64,000 nt of DNA from Streptomyces sp. NBC_00078 (GCF_026343335.1 NZ_JAPELX010000001.1:1240001-1304000); one strand, 5' to 3'. Counted from the stretch's first letter, positions 1-8,943 are shown. Program-made: numbers and translations. Notes: generated by a model from the letters alone, not told the origin.

Positions 1-333
1 CTCGCGTTCGGCGGCCTGCGACTGCTCGTCACCGGACCGCCCTTCCATATGCCCGACCTCTCCGGCTGGCTGACGGGCGTGCTCGGCTGGACCGTGGCCG
101 TCCTCTATCTGGCGCTGAGCTGGGTCACGACCGGAGGCACCATCGGCGACTGGCTGCTGGGGCTGCGCGTCACCGGCCGCACCGGACGGCTGCTCGGTAT
201 CCCCCGCGCGCTGCTGCGGGCCGTGCTGTGCGTCGCCCTTCCCGTGGGCCTGCTCTGGATTCCCTTCAGCCGGCGCCATGCCTCGGTCCAGGACGTCGCC
301 CTGGCCAGCGCCGTTCACTACCACCACTTCTGA
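1..333 (+). CDS. RDD-family membrane protein, C-terminal part
   Basis: The reading frame is open from the first base, so the gene starts outside the window and only its last 110 residues are visible. Two hydrophobic segments flank a GTIGDWLLGLRV motif, and a second stretch runs ALLRAVLCVALPVGLLWIPF. This arrangement, with a late Q-D-V-A-L motif, is typical of the end of the RDD domain, a small integral-membrane domain of uncertain function, possibly transport. A start at base 49 is possible in principle but would cut the domain. The stop lies 249 bases before the next gene, and nothing recognisable was seen between. Confidence 0.7.
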   Translation, partial: LAFGGLRLLVTGPPFHMPDLSGWLTGVLGWTVAVLYLALSWVTTGGTIGDWLLGLRVTGRTGRLLGIPRALLRAVLCVALPVGLLWIPFSRRHASVQDVALASAVHYHHF

Positions 334-582
334 CCGCGAGGCCGGCGGATCGGTCCGCGGCCGTCGGAACGCGGGCCACGGCCTCGTGGAGGGCCGGGTG
401 ATGACGACGGGTGGTCGGTTCCGGTGCCGACGGTCGGGCTCGCCGGGCTCGCGATCACCATCGGGTTGCTTCCCCGCCCGGCCGTCGAGCCTCGCCCGCC
501 GCCTGGGGAAGCACGGCCCCGGCACGCTGTTCGGGGGCTCATCGCCTACGGTGCGTATTGAACCGACGGCGAGGAGAGGGCG

Positions 583-1116
583 ATGACGCATAAGGCGTTG
601 ATCACGGGGATCGGCGGCAGGGAACCGAAGATCGACGGGACGGCCTTCGTGGCGCCCACGTCGTCGGTCGTCGGCGACGTGACGGTGGGGGCCGGAGCGA
701 GTGTCTGGTACGGGGCGGTGCTGCGCGGCGACGTCGAGCGGATCTCCGTGGGGGCGCAGAGCAACATCCAGGACAACTGCACGCTCCACGCCGATCCGGG
801 GTTTCCCGTCAGCATCGGGGAGCGGGTGTCCGTGGGGCACAACGCGGTGGTGCACGGGGCGACCGTCGGGGACGACTGCCTGGTCGGCATGGGGGCGACC
901 GTGCTGAACGGTGCCGTGATCGGGGCGGGATCGCTGGTTGCCGCGCAGGCGCTCGTGCCGCAGGGCATGCAGGTGCCGCCAGGGTCACTGGTGGCGGGGG
1001 TGCCGGCGAAGGTGAAGCGGGAGCTGACGCAGGAAGAGCGCGAGGGCGTCACGCTCAACGGCACGCTGTACGCGGACCTCGCCAAGGCGCACCACGAGGT
1101 GCACGAGAAGGCGTAG
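583..1116 (+). CDS. Gamma-class carbonic anhydrase family protein
   Basis: This 177-residue protein is a left-handed beta-helix protein of the gamma carbonic anhydrase/YrdA/CaiE type. Hexapeptide repeats run from about residue 20 to 140 (for example VVGDVTVGAGASVWYGAVLRGD). The residues that bind metal in this family are visible in NIQDNCTLHAD and in VGHNAVVHGATVGDDCLVGMGA. Known members are trimeric and bind Zn or Fe; some hydrate CO2 and others have no proven activity. GGCGAGGAGAGGGCG stands directly before the ATG and acts as the ribosome binding site. It faces the DedA gene tail to tail, with three bases between the two stops, so the two are not co-transcribed. Confidence 0.85.
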   Translation: MTHKALITGIGGREPKIDGTAFVAPTSSVVGDVTVGAGASVWYGAVLRGDVERISVGAQSNIQDNCTLHADPGFPVSIGERVSVGHNAVVHGATVGDDCLVGMGATVLNGAVIGAGSLVAAQALVPQGMQVPPGSLVAGVPAKVKRELTQEEREGVTLNGTLYADLAKAHHEVHEKA

Positions 1117-1119
1117 GCC

Positions 1120-1770
1120 TCAGTCGGCGGCCGGGACGGGCTCCCTTTCGGCCGCTTCCCTCTCGGCCGCCGCCTTCTTCGCCTTGCGCTTCAGCACCAG
1201 CATCGACGTCAGGCCGATCAGCACGGCCGCCACCAGGCCCAGGTACGAGAACCGCTTCAGCCAGTCCTCGGCGACGATGCCCACGTAGTAGATGACGGCC
1301 GTCGTGCCGCCCGCCCAGCAGATACCGCCGAGGACGTTGGCGATCAGGAACTTCCAGTACGGCATGTGGAGGACGCCCGCGAGCGGGCCGGCGAAGATGC
1401 GCAGCAGGGCGACGAAGCGGCCGAAGAAGACGGCCCACATGCCCCACTTCTCGAAGGACCGCTCGGCGGTGGCGACATGTCCCTCGCTGAAGTGCCTGGG
1501 GAATTTCCCGCCCAGCCAGGCCAGCAGCGGGCGTCCGCCCTTGCGGCCGATCGCGTAGCCGATGGAGTCGCCGATGACGGCACCGGCGGTCGCGCACGCG
1601 CCGAGCACGATCGGGTTGATGCCGGAGTGATGGGAGGACAGCAGGGCCGCGGAGACCAGGACGATCTCGCCCGGCAGCGGGATGCCCAGGCTCTCCAAAC
1701 CGATGACCAGCGCTACCACGGCATAAACGGCCGCGGCGGGTACGGTGTCGAGCCACTCCTGGACGTGCAA
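1120..1770 (-). CDS. DedA-family membrane protein
   Basis: The protein belongs to the DedA/VTT family of multi-pass membrane proteins, thought to act in lipid translocation or membrane homeostasis. Visible family marks are GLESLGIPLPGE near the N-terminus, GDSIGYAIGRKGG, and the re-entrant FFGRFVALLRIFAGPLAG motif with its conserved arginines. The C-terminus is a charged tail rich in K, A and E. The frame stays open to 1929, but a TTG start at 1770 (LHVQEWLDTVP) with GGGAGGAACC in front of it gives a normal 216-residue DedA protein, whereas the longer version adds unlikely sequence. It converges on the carbonic anhydrase gene. Confidence 0.85.
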   Translation of the reverse strand: MHVQEWLDTVPAAAVYAVVALVIGLESLGIPLPGEIVLVSAALLSSHHSGINPIVLGACATAGAVIGDSIGYAIGRKGGRPLLAWLGGKFPRHFSEGHVATAERSFEKWGMWAVFFGRFVALLRIFAGPLAGVLHMPYWKFLIANVLGGICWAGGTTAVIYYVGIVAEDWLKRFSYLGLVAAVLIGLTSMLVLKRKAKKAAAEREAAEREPVPAAD

Positions 1771-1855
1771 CGCCGGTTCCTCCCGTTGTGAACGCTTCGT
1801 TCCCTGCATTCCCGGCGTGCGCCCGACAGGGACGCACGCCGGGAAGCCTACCGGG

Positions 1856-3409
1856 TCAGCCCGCTGAGGCGCCGTCCCAGAGATCGCACTGGTGTTCCTG
1901 ATGGACAGCGGTGCTGAGGGTGTTCCCACCCTTGGACGCCGTCTTCAGCGAGAGCACCACCCCGGGGGTAGCGGGCATCGCCGGCTGCCCCGCGGCACGC
2001 GGCACACCGTCCCGTACGAAGGATCCCCAGTACTGCACCATCTGCCGCGACAGCACCTTCTGCTCGGCGTTCAGAGGGGAGTCCAGACCGAACTGTCTGA
2101 AGAGGTACTGGACCTCGTTCACGTGGGTCGCGCCGAAGTCGAAGTCCGTGTGCAGGTTGCGCAGGGAGGCGAAGGGCGGGGAGGTGCGGTCGGCGAACTC
2201 GTACGAGTAGACCCGGCCGCGGGTGGCGAGCAGGCCGTCGAGCCGCAGTGCCGGGCAGCTGAACAGTGTGTCGCCGAGCGCGGTGGCGTAGGCGATCGTC
2301 GGCGTCGGGTAGGCCGACAGCGGGTAGCGCTGCAGGACCTGCTCGCCGAAGGCGTTCCGCATGACGTCGGGATACTGCCCGGCCGTGAGCGGCGTGCCGT
2401 TCAGGTCGTAGGCGGCGAAGGCGAACAGGCGCCCCTCGTCCTTGTTCGAGCCGTTGATCACCGGCACACGGGACGCGGTCCCGTTCGCCACGGCCTGCTC
2501 CGGCTGCACCGGCAGGAAGGCACCGCCGGCCACCGGACCCCAGTCGAAATCGCCCTGGGCCTCAAGGATCTCGCGAGCGGACTTGCCGCGCAGGCACGCG
2601 ATGTCCGTGCAGCCGAGCTTCTGCACGAAGTCGGCCCCCTGAGCCACCGCGTCCTGGTGCGTACGTGCGCTGCAGTCGTCGTAGGCGCCGCTCTCGATGA
2701 TGCCCGCGCGGAACAGGCCTCTCGCCGTCGGTGAGGCCAGCTGGGTGCAGACCGAGCGGCCTCCCGCCGACTCACCCGCGATGGTGACCCGGGCCGGATC
2801 GCCGCCGAAGCGCGAGATGTTGGCGTGCACCCAGCGCAGTCCCGCCTGCTGGTCGAGCATGCCGAAGTTGCCGGAGACCCCGTCGTGCGTCTCGCCGTCA
2901 AGACCGGCCGTGGCGAGGAAACCCATGGCGCCGAGGCGGTAGTTGACGGTCACGACGACCGTTCCCGTCTGCCGGGCGAAGGTGTCGGGCACGACGTCCT
3001 GACCGGCACCGGCGGTCAGTCCGCCGCCGTGGAACCAGACCAGGACCGACCGTCTCGCGGAGCCGTCGGGGACGTACACGTTCAGGTCCAGGCAGCTCTC
3101 GGTGTACGAGGGCTGCTCGTAGCCGGGGTCCCAACTCGCGCTCTGTACACACTTGTTGCCGAAGTCCCGTGCGGAGCGCACCCCGTGCCAGGGCCGGACG
3201 GGGTGCGGCGCGCGCCAGCGGAGCCTGCCGACCGGCGGCTCGGCGTACGGGATGCCGAGGAACTGCCGCCCCTCGGCAGTGGTTTCGCCGCGTACCCGGC
3301 CCGCGTCGGTGCGGACGACCGGTTCGCCGTGCGCGGCGGCCTGCGCCGGCGCAGGGACCAGGAGGGCGGCCGCGAGGGCCGTCAGTGCGATGGCGATACG
3401 GCGTATCAC
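1856..3409 (-). CDS. Secreted type B carboxylesterase/lipase
   Basis: This 517-residue alpha/beta hydrolase hydrolyses ester bonds outside the cell. It begins with a Sec signal peptide (MIRRIAIALTALAAALLVPAPAQA). The oxyanion-hole motif WFHGGGLTAG, the nucleophile elbow GESAGG (Ser near residue 214), the acidic residue in NKDEGRLF and the late histidine in GATHVNEVQYLF make up the carboxylesterase type B set. The GTG start overlaps the stop of the upstream beta-glucosidase gene by four bases (GTGA), so the two are translationally coupled in one operon. A joint role in trimming acylated plant glycosides is plausible but inferred only from this coupling. Confidence 0.88.
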   Translation of the reverse strand: MIRRIAIALTALAAALLVPAPAQAAAHGEPVVRTDAGRVRGETTAEGRQFLGIPYAEPPVGRLRWRAPHPVRPWHGVRSARDFGNKCVQSASWDPGYEQPSYTESCLDLNVYVPDGSARRSVLVWFHGGGLTAGAGQDVVPDTFARQTGTVVVTVNYRLGAMGFLATAGLDGETHDGVSGNFGMLDQQAGLRWVHANISRFGGDPARVTIAGESAGGRSVCTQLASPTARGLFRAGIIESGAYDDCSARTHQDAVAQGADFVQKLGCTDIACLRGKSAREILEAQGDFDWGPVAGGAFLPVQPEQAVANGTASRVPVINGSNKDEGRLFAFAAYDLNGTPLTAGQYPDVMRNAFGEQVLQRYPLSAYPTPTIAYATALGDTLFSCPALRLDGLLATRGRVYSYEFADRTSPPFASLRNLHTDFDFGATHVNEVQYLFRQFGLDSPLNAEQKVLSRQMVQYWGSFVRDGVPRAAGQPAMPATPGVVLSLKTASKGGNTLSTAVHQEHQCDLWDGASAG

Positions 3410-5871
3410 GAGCCCACCTCCACATGCGTCCGCAGACGCAGATCACGCGAGGACGCTCCGACCCACACGGGGCGGCGGCCCGTCCCGAGCACCCAGTGGT
3501 GACGTTTCGGATCCCATGAGGACAGGGTGCGCGCGGCGACTTCCACCTCGACCCGACTCCGCTCCCCCGGACGCAGGGTCAGCCGCCGATAGCCTCCCAA
3601 CACCCTTACCGCCTGGTCGAGTCGGAGCCGTGGCGAGGCCCCGACGTACACCTGCGGCACGGCCACGCCCTCGCGTCGCCCCGTGTTGCGGACGCCGAAG
3701 GACACCACCAGGCCGCGCCGTGTCCATCGCGCCCGCACGTCCTCGTACGAGAAGGAGGTGTACGACAGTCCGTGCCCGAAGGGGAACAGCGGCCGGACGC
3801 CCTCGGCGTCGTACCAGCGGTAGCCGGCATGGATGCCTTCCGAGTACTCCTCGGTGCCGTCCACGCCCGGGTAGCTGCGGGGGTCGCCGGCCACGGGGTG
3901 GTGGTCGTCGTCGGCCGGGAAGGACTGGGTGAGACGGCCGCCGGGGTCACGGTCGCCGAACAGGACGGCGGCGGTGGCGGCCGCGCCCTCCTGGCCCGGG
4001 TAGTACATCTGGAGCACGGCACCCGTGCGCCTCAGCCAGGGCATCGACGTCGAGGACGAGGTGTTGAGGACGACGGTGGTGCGCGGGTTGGCCGCCGTGA
4101 CGGCCTCGATCAGCTGCTCCTGGTGGCCTGGAAGGGCGATCGTGGCCCGGTCCAGGCCCTCGGTCGCGTCCTCGTAGGCGAACAGCACCACGTTCTGCGC
4201 GGCCCGTGCGGCGGCGACGGCCTCCGTGACGTCCTGCGCCCGGGTCGCGCCGGTGCTCCGCCGCAGCCGGAAGAGCAGGCCGTCGGCCCCTCCTTGCGCG
4301 GTGATCCGCAGCGAATGGGCGCCCTTGGCGAGCGTCAGGGTCCTGCGGCGCACGGAGAGCCCGTCGGGGGCCGCCGAGACGAGCCCTCCCGTGAAGAACT
4401 CGCCGTATCCGGGCGCCTGCGGGAACAACTCCGTGCCGTCCAGGAGCACCTTGGGGCGCGCGGTGGGCGCGGACGAGAAGTGCAGGACGAACGTCCACTC
4501 CTCGGCGCCGGGGACGGTGAGCGTCCCGTCGTACGTCCAGACCTTGCCGGCATCGACCCGGCGGCCCTCGCTGTCGAGGGCGGGGCTCAGCGCGGACGCC
4601 GGGATCGGCTTGCCGAACAGGTCCTCGCCGAGTGCGTACGTCACTTTCCCGGCACGGGACTTGATGACGTCCAGCGGGCTGTCGGCGTGGTCCGGCACGA
4701 CGTGCGCACTTCCGCCGCCGCTGACGAAGGGCAGGGCGCCGGTCGGGCCGATCACCGCGACGCCGGCGCCCTCGGCCAGGGGCAGGGTGCGGTGCTCGTT
4801 GCGCAGCAGGGTGGCGCCCGCCTCGGCGACCTCCCGGGCCACGGCCGCGCCGGCCGGTGCGTCACGGTCCGGGCGCGGCGGGGCGCTGCCGTCGAGCAGC
4901 CCGAAGCGGTCCATGACGGAGAGGATCCGGCGCACGGAACGGTCGAGACAACGCTCGGGCACGCTGCCGTTCTGCACGGCCGACTTGAGCGCCGCACCGA
5001 AATGGGCGCCGTCGGGCATCTCCATGTCGAGACCGGCGGTGATCGCCGCGACGGTGCTGTGCGCGGCGAACCAGTCGGTCATCACCCAGCCCTCGAAGCC
5101 CCACTGGTCGCGCAGGATGTCCGTGAGCAGGGTCTTGTTCTCGCACGCGAACGTGCCGTTGACCTTGTTGTAGGCGCCCATCACCGCGCCGGTTTCGGCC
5201 GCGACGGCCGCCTCGAAGCCGCGCAGTTCGATCTCGTGCATGGTCTGCTCGTCGACCCGCACGTCGATCGACATGCGGTCCTGCTCCTGGTTGTTCATCG
5301 CGTAGTGCTTGACGGTGGCGATCAGGCCCTCGCCCTGGATGCCGCCGATCTCCGCGGCGACCAGGTCGGAGGAGAGCAGCGGATCCTCGCTGAAGGTCTC
5401 GAAGTTGCGGCCCGCGTACGGGGTGCGGACGAGGTTGACCATCGGGGAGAGCAGGACGTCCTGGCCCAGAGCGCGGCCCTCGCGTCCGATGACCTGTCCG
5501 TAGCGGCGGGCCAGCTCGGGGTCGAAGGCGGAGGCAAGCAGGACGGGGGCGGGCAGGGCGGTGGCGTGCTGGGCGATACGGACACCGGCGGGCCCGTCGG
5601 CGAGTCGGAGCCGGGGAATGCCGAGGCGCTCGACCGGGGGGACGTAGCCCGCCTGGCCGAGCGAGTCCGGGTCGGTGGCGCCGTGCAGGAGGGAGATCTT
5701 CTCGTCGAGGGTGAGCCGGGCGATGAGGCCTTCGACGCGGGGGCCGGCCCCCGCCTCGGGTCTGTCCAGCGCGTGCGCGGGGGACGTGAGACCGCTGGTG
5801 GCCGCCGTGGCGACGGCTATCGCGCCGCCCAGCAGTCGCAGCGCGGATCTCCGGGAGACAGTGTCGGTCAT
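3406..5871 (-). CDS. Secreted GH3 beta-glucosidase with PA14-like insert
   Basis: This 821-residue glycoside hydrolase family 3 enzyme removes terminal beta-linked sugars from oligosaccharides or glycosides. A Tat signal (S-RRSALRLL) ends in an AHA-type cleavage site near residue 35. The N-terminal (alpha/beta)8 domain carries GTFACENKTLL and GWVMTDWFAAHS, where Asp 266 is the predicted nucleophile (the family SDW position, here TDW). A PA14-like beta insert lies around residues 440-530, the second GH3 domain follows (GHGLSYTSFSYE), and a fibronectin-III-like domain closes the protein. GAAGGAG precedes the ATG. It leads the operon with the esterase and has its own promoter at 6012-6040. Confidence 0.9.
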   Translation of the reverse strand: MTDTVSRRSALRLLGGAIAVATAATSGLTSPAHALDRPEAGAGPRVEGLIARLTLDEKISLLHGATDPDSLGQAGYVPPVERLGIPRLRLADGPAGVRIAQHATALPAPVLLASAFDPELARRYGQVIGREGRALGQDVLLSPMVNLVRTPYAGRNFETFSEDPLLSSDLVAAEIGGIQGEGLIATVKHYAMNNQEQDRMSIDVRVDEQTMHEIELRGFEAAVAAETGAVMGAYNKVNGTFACENKTLLTDILRDQWGFEGWVMTDWFAAHSTVAAITAGLDMEMPDGAHFGAALKSAVQNGSVPERCLDRSVRRILSVMDRFGLLDGSAPPRPDRDAPAGAAVAREVAEAGATLLRNEHRTLPLAEGAGVAVIGPTGALPFVSGGGSAHVVPDHADSPLDVIKSRAGKVTYALGEDLFGKPIPASALSPALDSEGRRVDAGKVWTYDGTLTVPGAEEWTFVLHFSSAPTARPKVLLDGTELFPQAPGYGEFFTGGLVSAAPDGLSVRRRTLTLAKGAHSLRITAQGGADGLLFRLRRSTGATRAQDVTEAVAAARAAQNVVLFAYEDATEGLDRATIALPGHQEQLIEAVTAANPRTTVVLNTSSSTSMPWLRRTGAVLQMYYPGQEGAAATAAVLFGDRDPGGRLTQSFPADDDHHPVAGDPRSYPGVDGTEEYSEGIHAGYRWYDAEGVRPLFPFGHGLSYTSFSYEDVRARWTRRGLVVSFGVRNTGRREGVAVPQVYVGASPRLRLDQAVRVLGGYRRLTLRPGERSRVEVEVAARTLSSWDPKRHHWVLGTGRRPVWVGASSRDLRLRTHVEVGS

Positions 5872-5938
5872 GGGCCGTCACTCCTTCGGTGTGCGGGCAC
5901 GACGTTGTGAACCGCATGCGCGCCCCGGCGTCCCGGTC

Positions 5939-5959
5939 TGCGTTCGGCATCTGAACGCA
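5939..5959. promoter_or_regulatory. Palindrome in the beta-glucosidase leader
   Basis: TGCGTTC and GAACGCA form a perfect 7-bp inverted repeat around a 7-bp spacer, about 70 bases upstream of the GH3 start and just downstream of the predicted transcription start. The placement suits a repressor site for a sugar-responsive regulator. No regulator gene is adjacent, so the binding protein is unknown. Confidence 0.4.
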
Positions 5960-6011
5960 CCATGCGTCAGGCCGACTTGGCACCCCGCTGGCCACTACGG
6001 GCGCGGCGGGA

Positions 6012-6040
6012 AAACTAGAACGCCCAGTGACTCGTGTCAA
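6012..6040 (-). promoter_or_regulatory. Sigma-70-type promoter for the GH3/esterase operon
   Basis: Read on the minus strand, TTGACA (6040-6035) is followed by exactly 17 bases and then TAGTTT (6017-6012). This is a consensus -35 box with a fair -10 box, and it would give a leader of about 130 bases before the GH3 start codon. Confidence 0.6.
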
Positions 6041-6119
6041 TGAACCGAACAGGAAACGGCCGGATGCCGACAAGAACCGAAGTCGGGGCCGCCCGCCCGG
6101 GGCGGCCCCGCGCAACTCT

Positions 6120-7997
6120 CTATGAGCCCGACATGTCCGACGTGCCTGCCGTGCCTGCCGTGCCTGCCGTGCCTGCCGTGCCTGCCGTGCCCAAGGTGCT
6201 CAAGGTCTTCAAAGTGCCTGGTGTGGTCGTTGTGACCCTGTTCGCCACGGAGGTGGCCGCACCCAGGACGCGAGCGGGAAGAGTGCGCACCTCGCCCAGA
6301 GGCGCGGTCCGTGCGGAAGGCGTCGTTTCGCTGCGGACCTGCGCGAACCGCTCCTCGTCGTGCTCACCCAGCCCGTCCTCGGACTTCTGCAGCCGGGGCT
6401 GGGGCCGGGCACCCGGCGCCTTCGGCGTACCGCCGGGAGAGCCCTCCGTCGCCGCGCGACCGCCGTCCCCCGGTCCGCCCTTGTTCTCCGTGAGCCCGGC
6501 GGCGTCGTCCGCGGTTTCCAGCACCCACCGCTGCCGGGCGGAACCGTCCCGCGCGCCGACGACGACGTGCGTCCCCTTGCCCGGCGCGACGAGCAGCCCC
6601 TTGCCGCCGCGCAGCAGAAGCTCCCCGCGGACCGTGAGGTCGTAGCGCACCTCTCCCCCGTGCGCCAGGCAGGATGCCAGGTCCACCAGGTGTCTTTGGG
6701 CGTCGGAGTCGAGGCACAGCGTGGGGTCGACGCCGCTGCGCAGCAGACCGTCGCCCTGGTACGACCACTGCTGCGACCCGGCGGAGGAGCATGCCGCCAG
6801 CACGGCCGCGGCACCGGAGTCGGCCCGGCCGCCGACGACGTCGAGGCAGAGGCCGCTCTCCGCGTTGCGGAGCCTGCCGCGTCCGATCTCGACGGGCTGT
6901 CGCACGGAGGCGGGCAAGGGGGAACCGGCCGACGAGGCGTCGCCCGCGGAGCGCGACGGCTGCAGGGAACTGCTGCTCTGTGCCCCCCAGGTGGCCCGGG
7001 GATCCGGGACACCGTTGTCGTCGGACCAGCCCTTGGTGACGAGGACGGTGGCGAGCAGTGCGGCGGCCGCCACGCCGACACCCACAACGACGGCCTTGGT
7101 GTGTCGCTGCGTCGGTACCGGGCGGTGTCGTCCGCCGCTCCCGGAACGTGCGGCGCCGCGCCCCGGCGCCTGGTCTCCGCCGCGGCCGGGGCGGGAGTCG
7201 AGATAGCGCCGGGCGCCCCAGCCGAGCACGGTCTCCGCGAGCAGCACCTCCAGGCCGCCCTCGAAATGGCTGAGCTGTTCGGCGGCGTGACGGCAGTAGC
7301 GGCACTCCATCAGGTGCTGCTGGACATCGGGGAGCAGGGCGCCACCCCGGCGTATCGGGACATCGAGGAGACGGTTGTAGAAGCGGCATTCCTTGCCGGG
7401 CGCGAGTTCCCGGTGGGCGTGCACGCAGCCAACCCGGAATTGCTCGCGCGCTTGCTCCAGTGCGGCCGACGCGGTGGGCGCGTCCACCCCCAACAGACCA
7501 GCCGGTACGGTTATGGGTTCAGCCTCGACCTCGGTGTGCCACAGCAGGCATTGAGAAGCTCCCGGAAGGGCCCGGAATGCCCGCTCGGCGAGTTTCCGCC
7601 TTTCCGACGTCCCGGACCGTGCGGCACGCAGTCCTCGTCCGCCGGTCGGTTTGCGGAGTTCCGGCAGGAGAACGGAAATTCCGTCGTCCGATGCCCACTC
7701 CTTGACCGTGTCCCGTACGGCCGCCAGGAGCTGCGGCCGCAGGGCGCCGCCGGCCGGCCGTCCGAGGATCCGGTGGAACGCCGCGGCAGCGGCCATGTCG
7801 GCCGGGCTCGGCCCGGAGGCAACGCAGATGACGGCGTAGTCATACGTCGCCCGCCAATGCCGGGCCAGCAGCAACGCTCCCGCCCGGGCGCCCTCGGCAC
7901 CCTGACCAAGCTGCGCGACGAGATGGCGGTCGGACTCGGCGGGGCCCGATCCGGGGCGTGGCGGGTACGGCGGACGTGGGGGGTAGGGGGATTGCAC
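6120..7997 (-). CDS. Membrane protein with sigma-factor-like N-terminus and ricin-type lectin domain
   Basis: The 625-residue product has a Pro-rich start, then a helical region (about 20-230) that resembles a degenerate RNA polymerase sigma/anti-sigma arrangement, and a short Cys motif CRYCRHAAEQL that looks like an anti-sigma zinc finger. A transmembrane helix (AVVVGVGVAAAALLATVLV) follows near residue 315. The extracellular part contains a ricin B-type beta-trefoil (GRLRNAESGLCLDVVGG, QQWSYQGDG, LCLDSDA). The C-terminus ends in GTA repeats from a 9-bp tandem repeat. A TTG at 8015 is possible, but the GTG at 7997 has GGAAGGA at good spacing. Sugar sensing at the cell surface is an inference. 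Confidence 0.65.
   Translation of the reverse strand: MQSPYPPRPPYPPRPGSGPAESDRHLVAQLGQGAEGARAGALLLARHWRATYDYAVICVASGPSPADMAAAAAFHRILGRPAGGALRPQLLAAVRDTVKEWASDDGISVLLPELRKPTGGRGLRAARSGTSERRKLAERAFRALPGASQCLLWHTEVEAEPITVPAGLLGVDAPTASAALEQAREQFRVGCVHAHRELAPGKECRFYNRLLDVPIRRGGALLPDVQQHLMECRYCRHAAEQLSHFEGGLEVLLAETVLGWGARRYLDSRPGRGGDQAPGRGAARSGSGGRHRPVPTQRHTKAVVVGVGVAAAALLATVLVTKGWSDDNGVPDPRATWGAQSSSSLQPSRSAGDASSAGSPLPASVRQPVEIGRGRLRNAESGLCLDVVGGRADSGAAAVLAACSSAGSQQWSYQGDGLLRSGVDPTLCLDSDAQRHLVDLASCLAHGGEVRYDLTVRGELLLRGGKGLLVAPGKGTHVVVGARDGSARQRWVLETADDAAGLTENKGGPGDGGRAATEGSPGGTPKAPGARPQPRLQKSEDGLGEHDEERFAQVRSETTPSARTAPLGEVRTLPARVLGAATSVANRVTTTTPGTLKTLSTLGTAGTAGTAGTAGTAGTSDMSGS
6142..6186. repeat. 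Five copies of a 9-bp tandem repeat
   Basis: The unit GTGCCTGCC is repeated five times without change inside the 3' end of the ricin-domain gene. On the coding strand it reads Gly-Thr-Ala repeats. Perfect units of nine bases suggest recent slippage that keeps the reading frame, so the length of this tail probably varies between strains. Confidence 0.85.
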
Positions 7998-8155
7998 TGA
8001 ACCATTTCCTTCCAAGCCGCAGGACGGTGCGTGCGGAATACGCGTCCATCGGAAAGCAGGTGCCTGATTGGTGCGTACCTATGCCGGGTCAGATGGTGAC
8101 CGCTATAAGGCCGCTCACTTTCGCACAATCGACTCACAACAAACAAGGAGTTCGA

Positions 8156-8697
8156 GTGACCCAAGTTCAAAACGCGGAAACTTCAGATAAGTTACCGGCG
8201 GTATCCGCACCCGTATTCGAAAAGACCGTAGGGCGGGTCGTCAAGTTGTGTGCGCCGCAGGGCGGTTGGCACACGAAACCTCCACTGCCCGGCGGCCCCG
8301 CAACGGGCTCCGAAGTTTCTCCCGGCGAACTCTCATGCCCGTCGACCGGCATGGCCACACGCTCGCTCCACACACTTCCAGCGCTCCGGCTTCCGCACCA
8401 CCCGCACCGTCCGCAGGGCCGTCGTCCCGGCCGCCGGGCTCGGCACACGACCCCTGCCCGCGACCAAGGCCACAGCCACAGCCACAGCCACAGCCAGGAA
8501 CTGGCCGCGGGCGGCACGGTCCACGGCGTCGTCTTCAACGGCCTGCGCCACGACACCGGCGACGAGGCCGACTATCTGCGCACGGTGGTGCGGCCGGCCT
8601 GCTGCGACCGGGACCACCTGGGCCCCGAATTCGCCACCCAGCTCAAGGAATTCGTCGCGGGGCCGGCTGGGCAACACGGTCTGCGACCCACGGCGCC
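8156..8697 (+). pseudogene. Unrecognised, probably decayed reading frame
   Basis: A GTG start at 8156 has AAGGAG five bases ahead and begins VTQVQNAETSDKLPAVSAPVF, which looks like a real gene start with lower GC than its neighbours. After about 35 residues the sequence becomes Arg/Pro/His rich, includes a CACAGC tandem repeat, then a more protein-like stretch (VHGVVFNGLRHDTGDEADYL). The frame runs on to 9082 only by overlapping the duplicated 3' end of the DUF4442 gene, so the end given here is arbitrary. I do not recognise a family. A degraded gene is likelier than a working one. Confidence 0.35.
8471..8494. repeat. Four copies of the hexamer CACAGC
   Basis: Four perfect copies of CACAGC stand in a row and would read His-Ser repeats in the plus frame. 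Simple-sequence expansion inside the unrecognised reading frame supports loss of constraint there. Confidence 0.75.
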
Positions 8698-8698
8698 G

Positions 8699-8943
8699 AC
8701 GACTCACTGTCTGACGGAACGCCGGGAGCCAGGGAACGACACACATCCCGGGCCCCGGCAGCCAGACAGCCCCCAGCCGTGGACGGGGCGTCCGAACAAC
8801 CGTCACCTCACCCGCTGCACCGACAACTCACTGCCTCACGGCACACCGAAGGCCCGGGAACCACACACACCCCGGGCCCGGCAGCCACACAGTCCTCAGC
8901 CGTGGGGACGCAGCGTCCAGACAACCGTCATCTCACCCGTGAC
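8699..8943. repeat. Imperfect tandem duplication of the DUF4442 gene end
   Basis: Two blocks of about 120 bases, at roughly 8699-8813 and 8826-8940, match in order: ACTCACTG, a CCGGGA...CCCGGG hairpin, CAGCCAnACAG, CAGCCGTGG, CAACCGTCA and CTCACCCG. The right-hand copy contains the last codons and stop of the DUF4442 gene plus its terminator; the left copy is the same segment with many substitutions and no matching gene. It is a duplicated gene end, old enough to have diverged. Confidence 0.7.
8851..8878 (-). terminator. Rho-independent-like terminator after the DUF4442 gene
   Basis: GGCCCGGG and CCCGGGCC form a perfect 8-bp stem with a 12-base loop, 18 bases beyond the stop at 8896. No T-run follows, which is usual for Streptomyces terminators. 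Confidence 0.6.

Noticed and set aside
3772..5910. Plus-strand open frame of about 700 codons opposite the GH3 gene.
   Set aside because: The GH3 protein on the minus strand has full catalytic motifs and a signal peptide; the plus frame has none and lacks a ribosome binding site.
8471..8494. Short CACAGC repeats considered as a CRISPR-like array.
   Set aside because: Units are six bases with no spacers. Simple sequence only.
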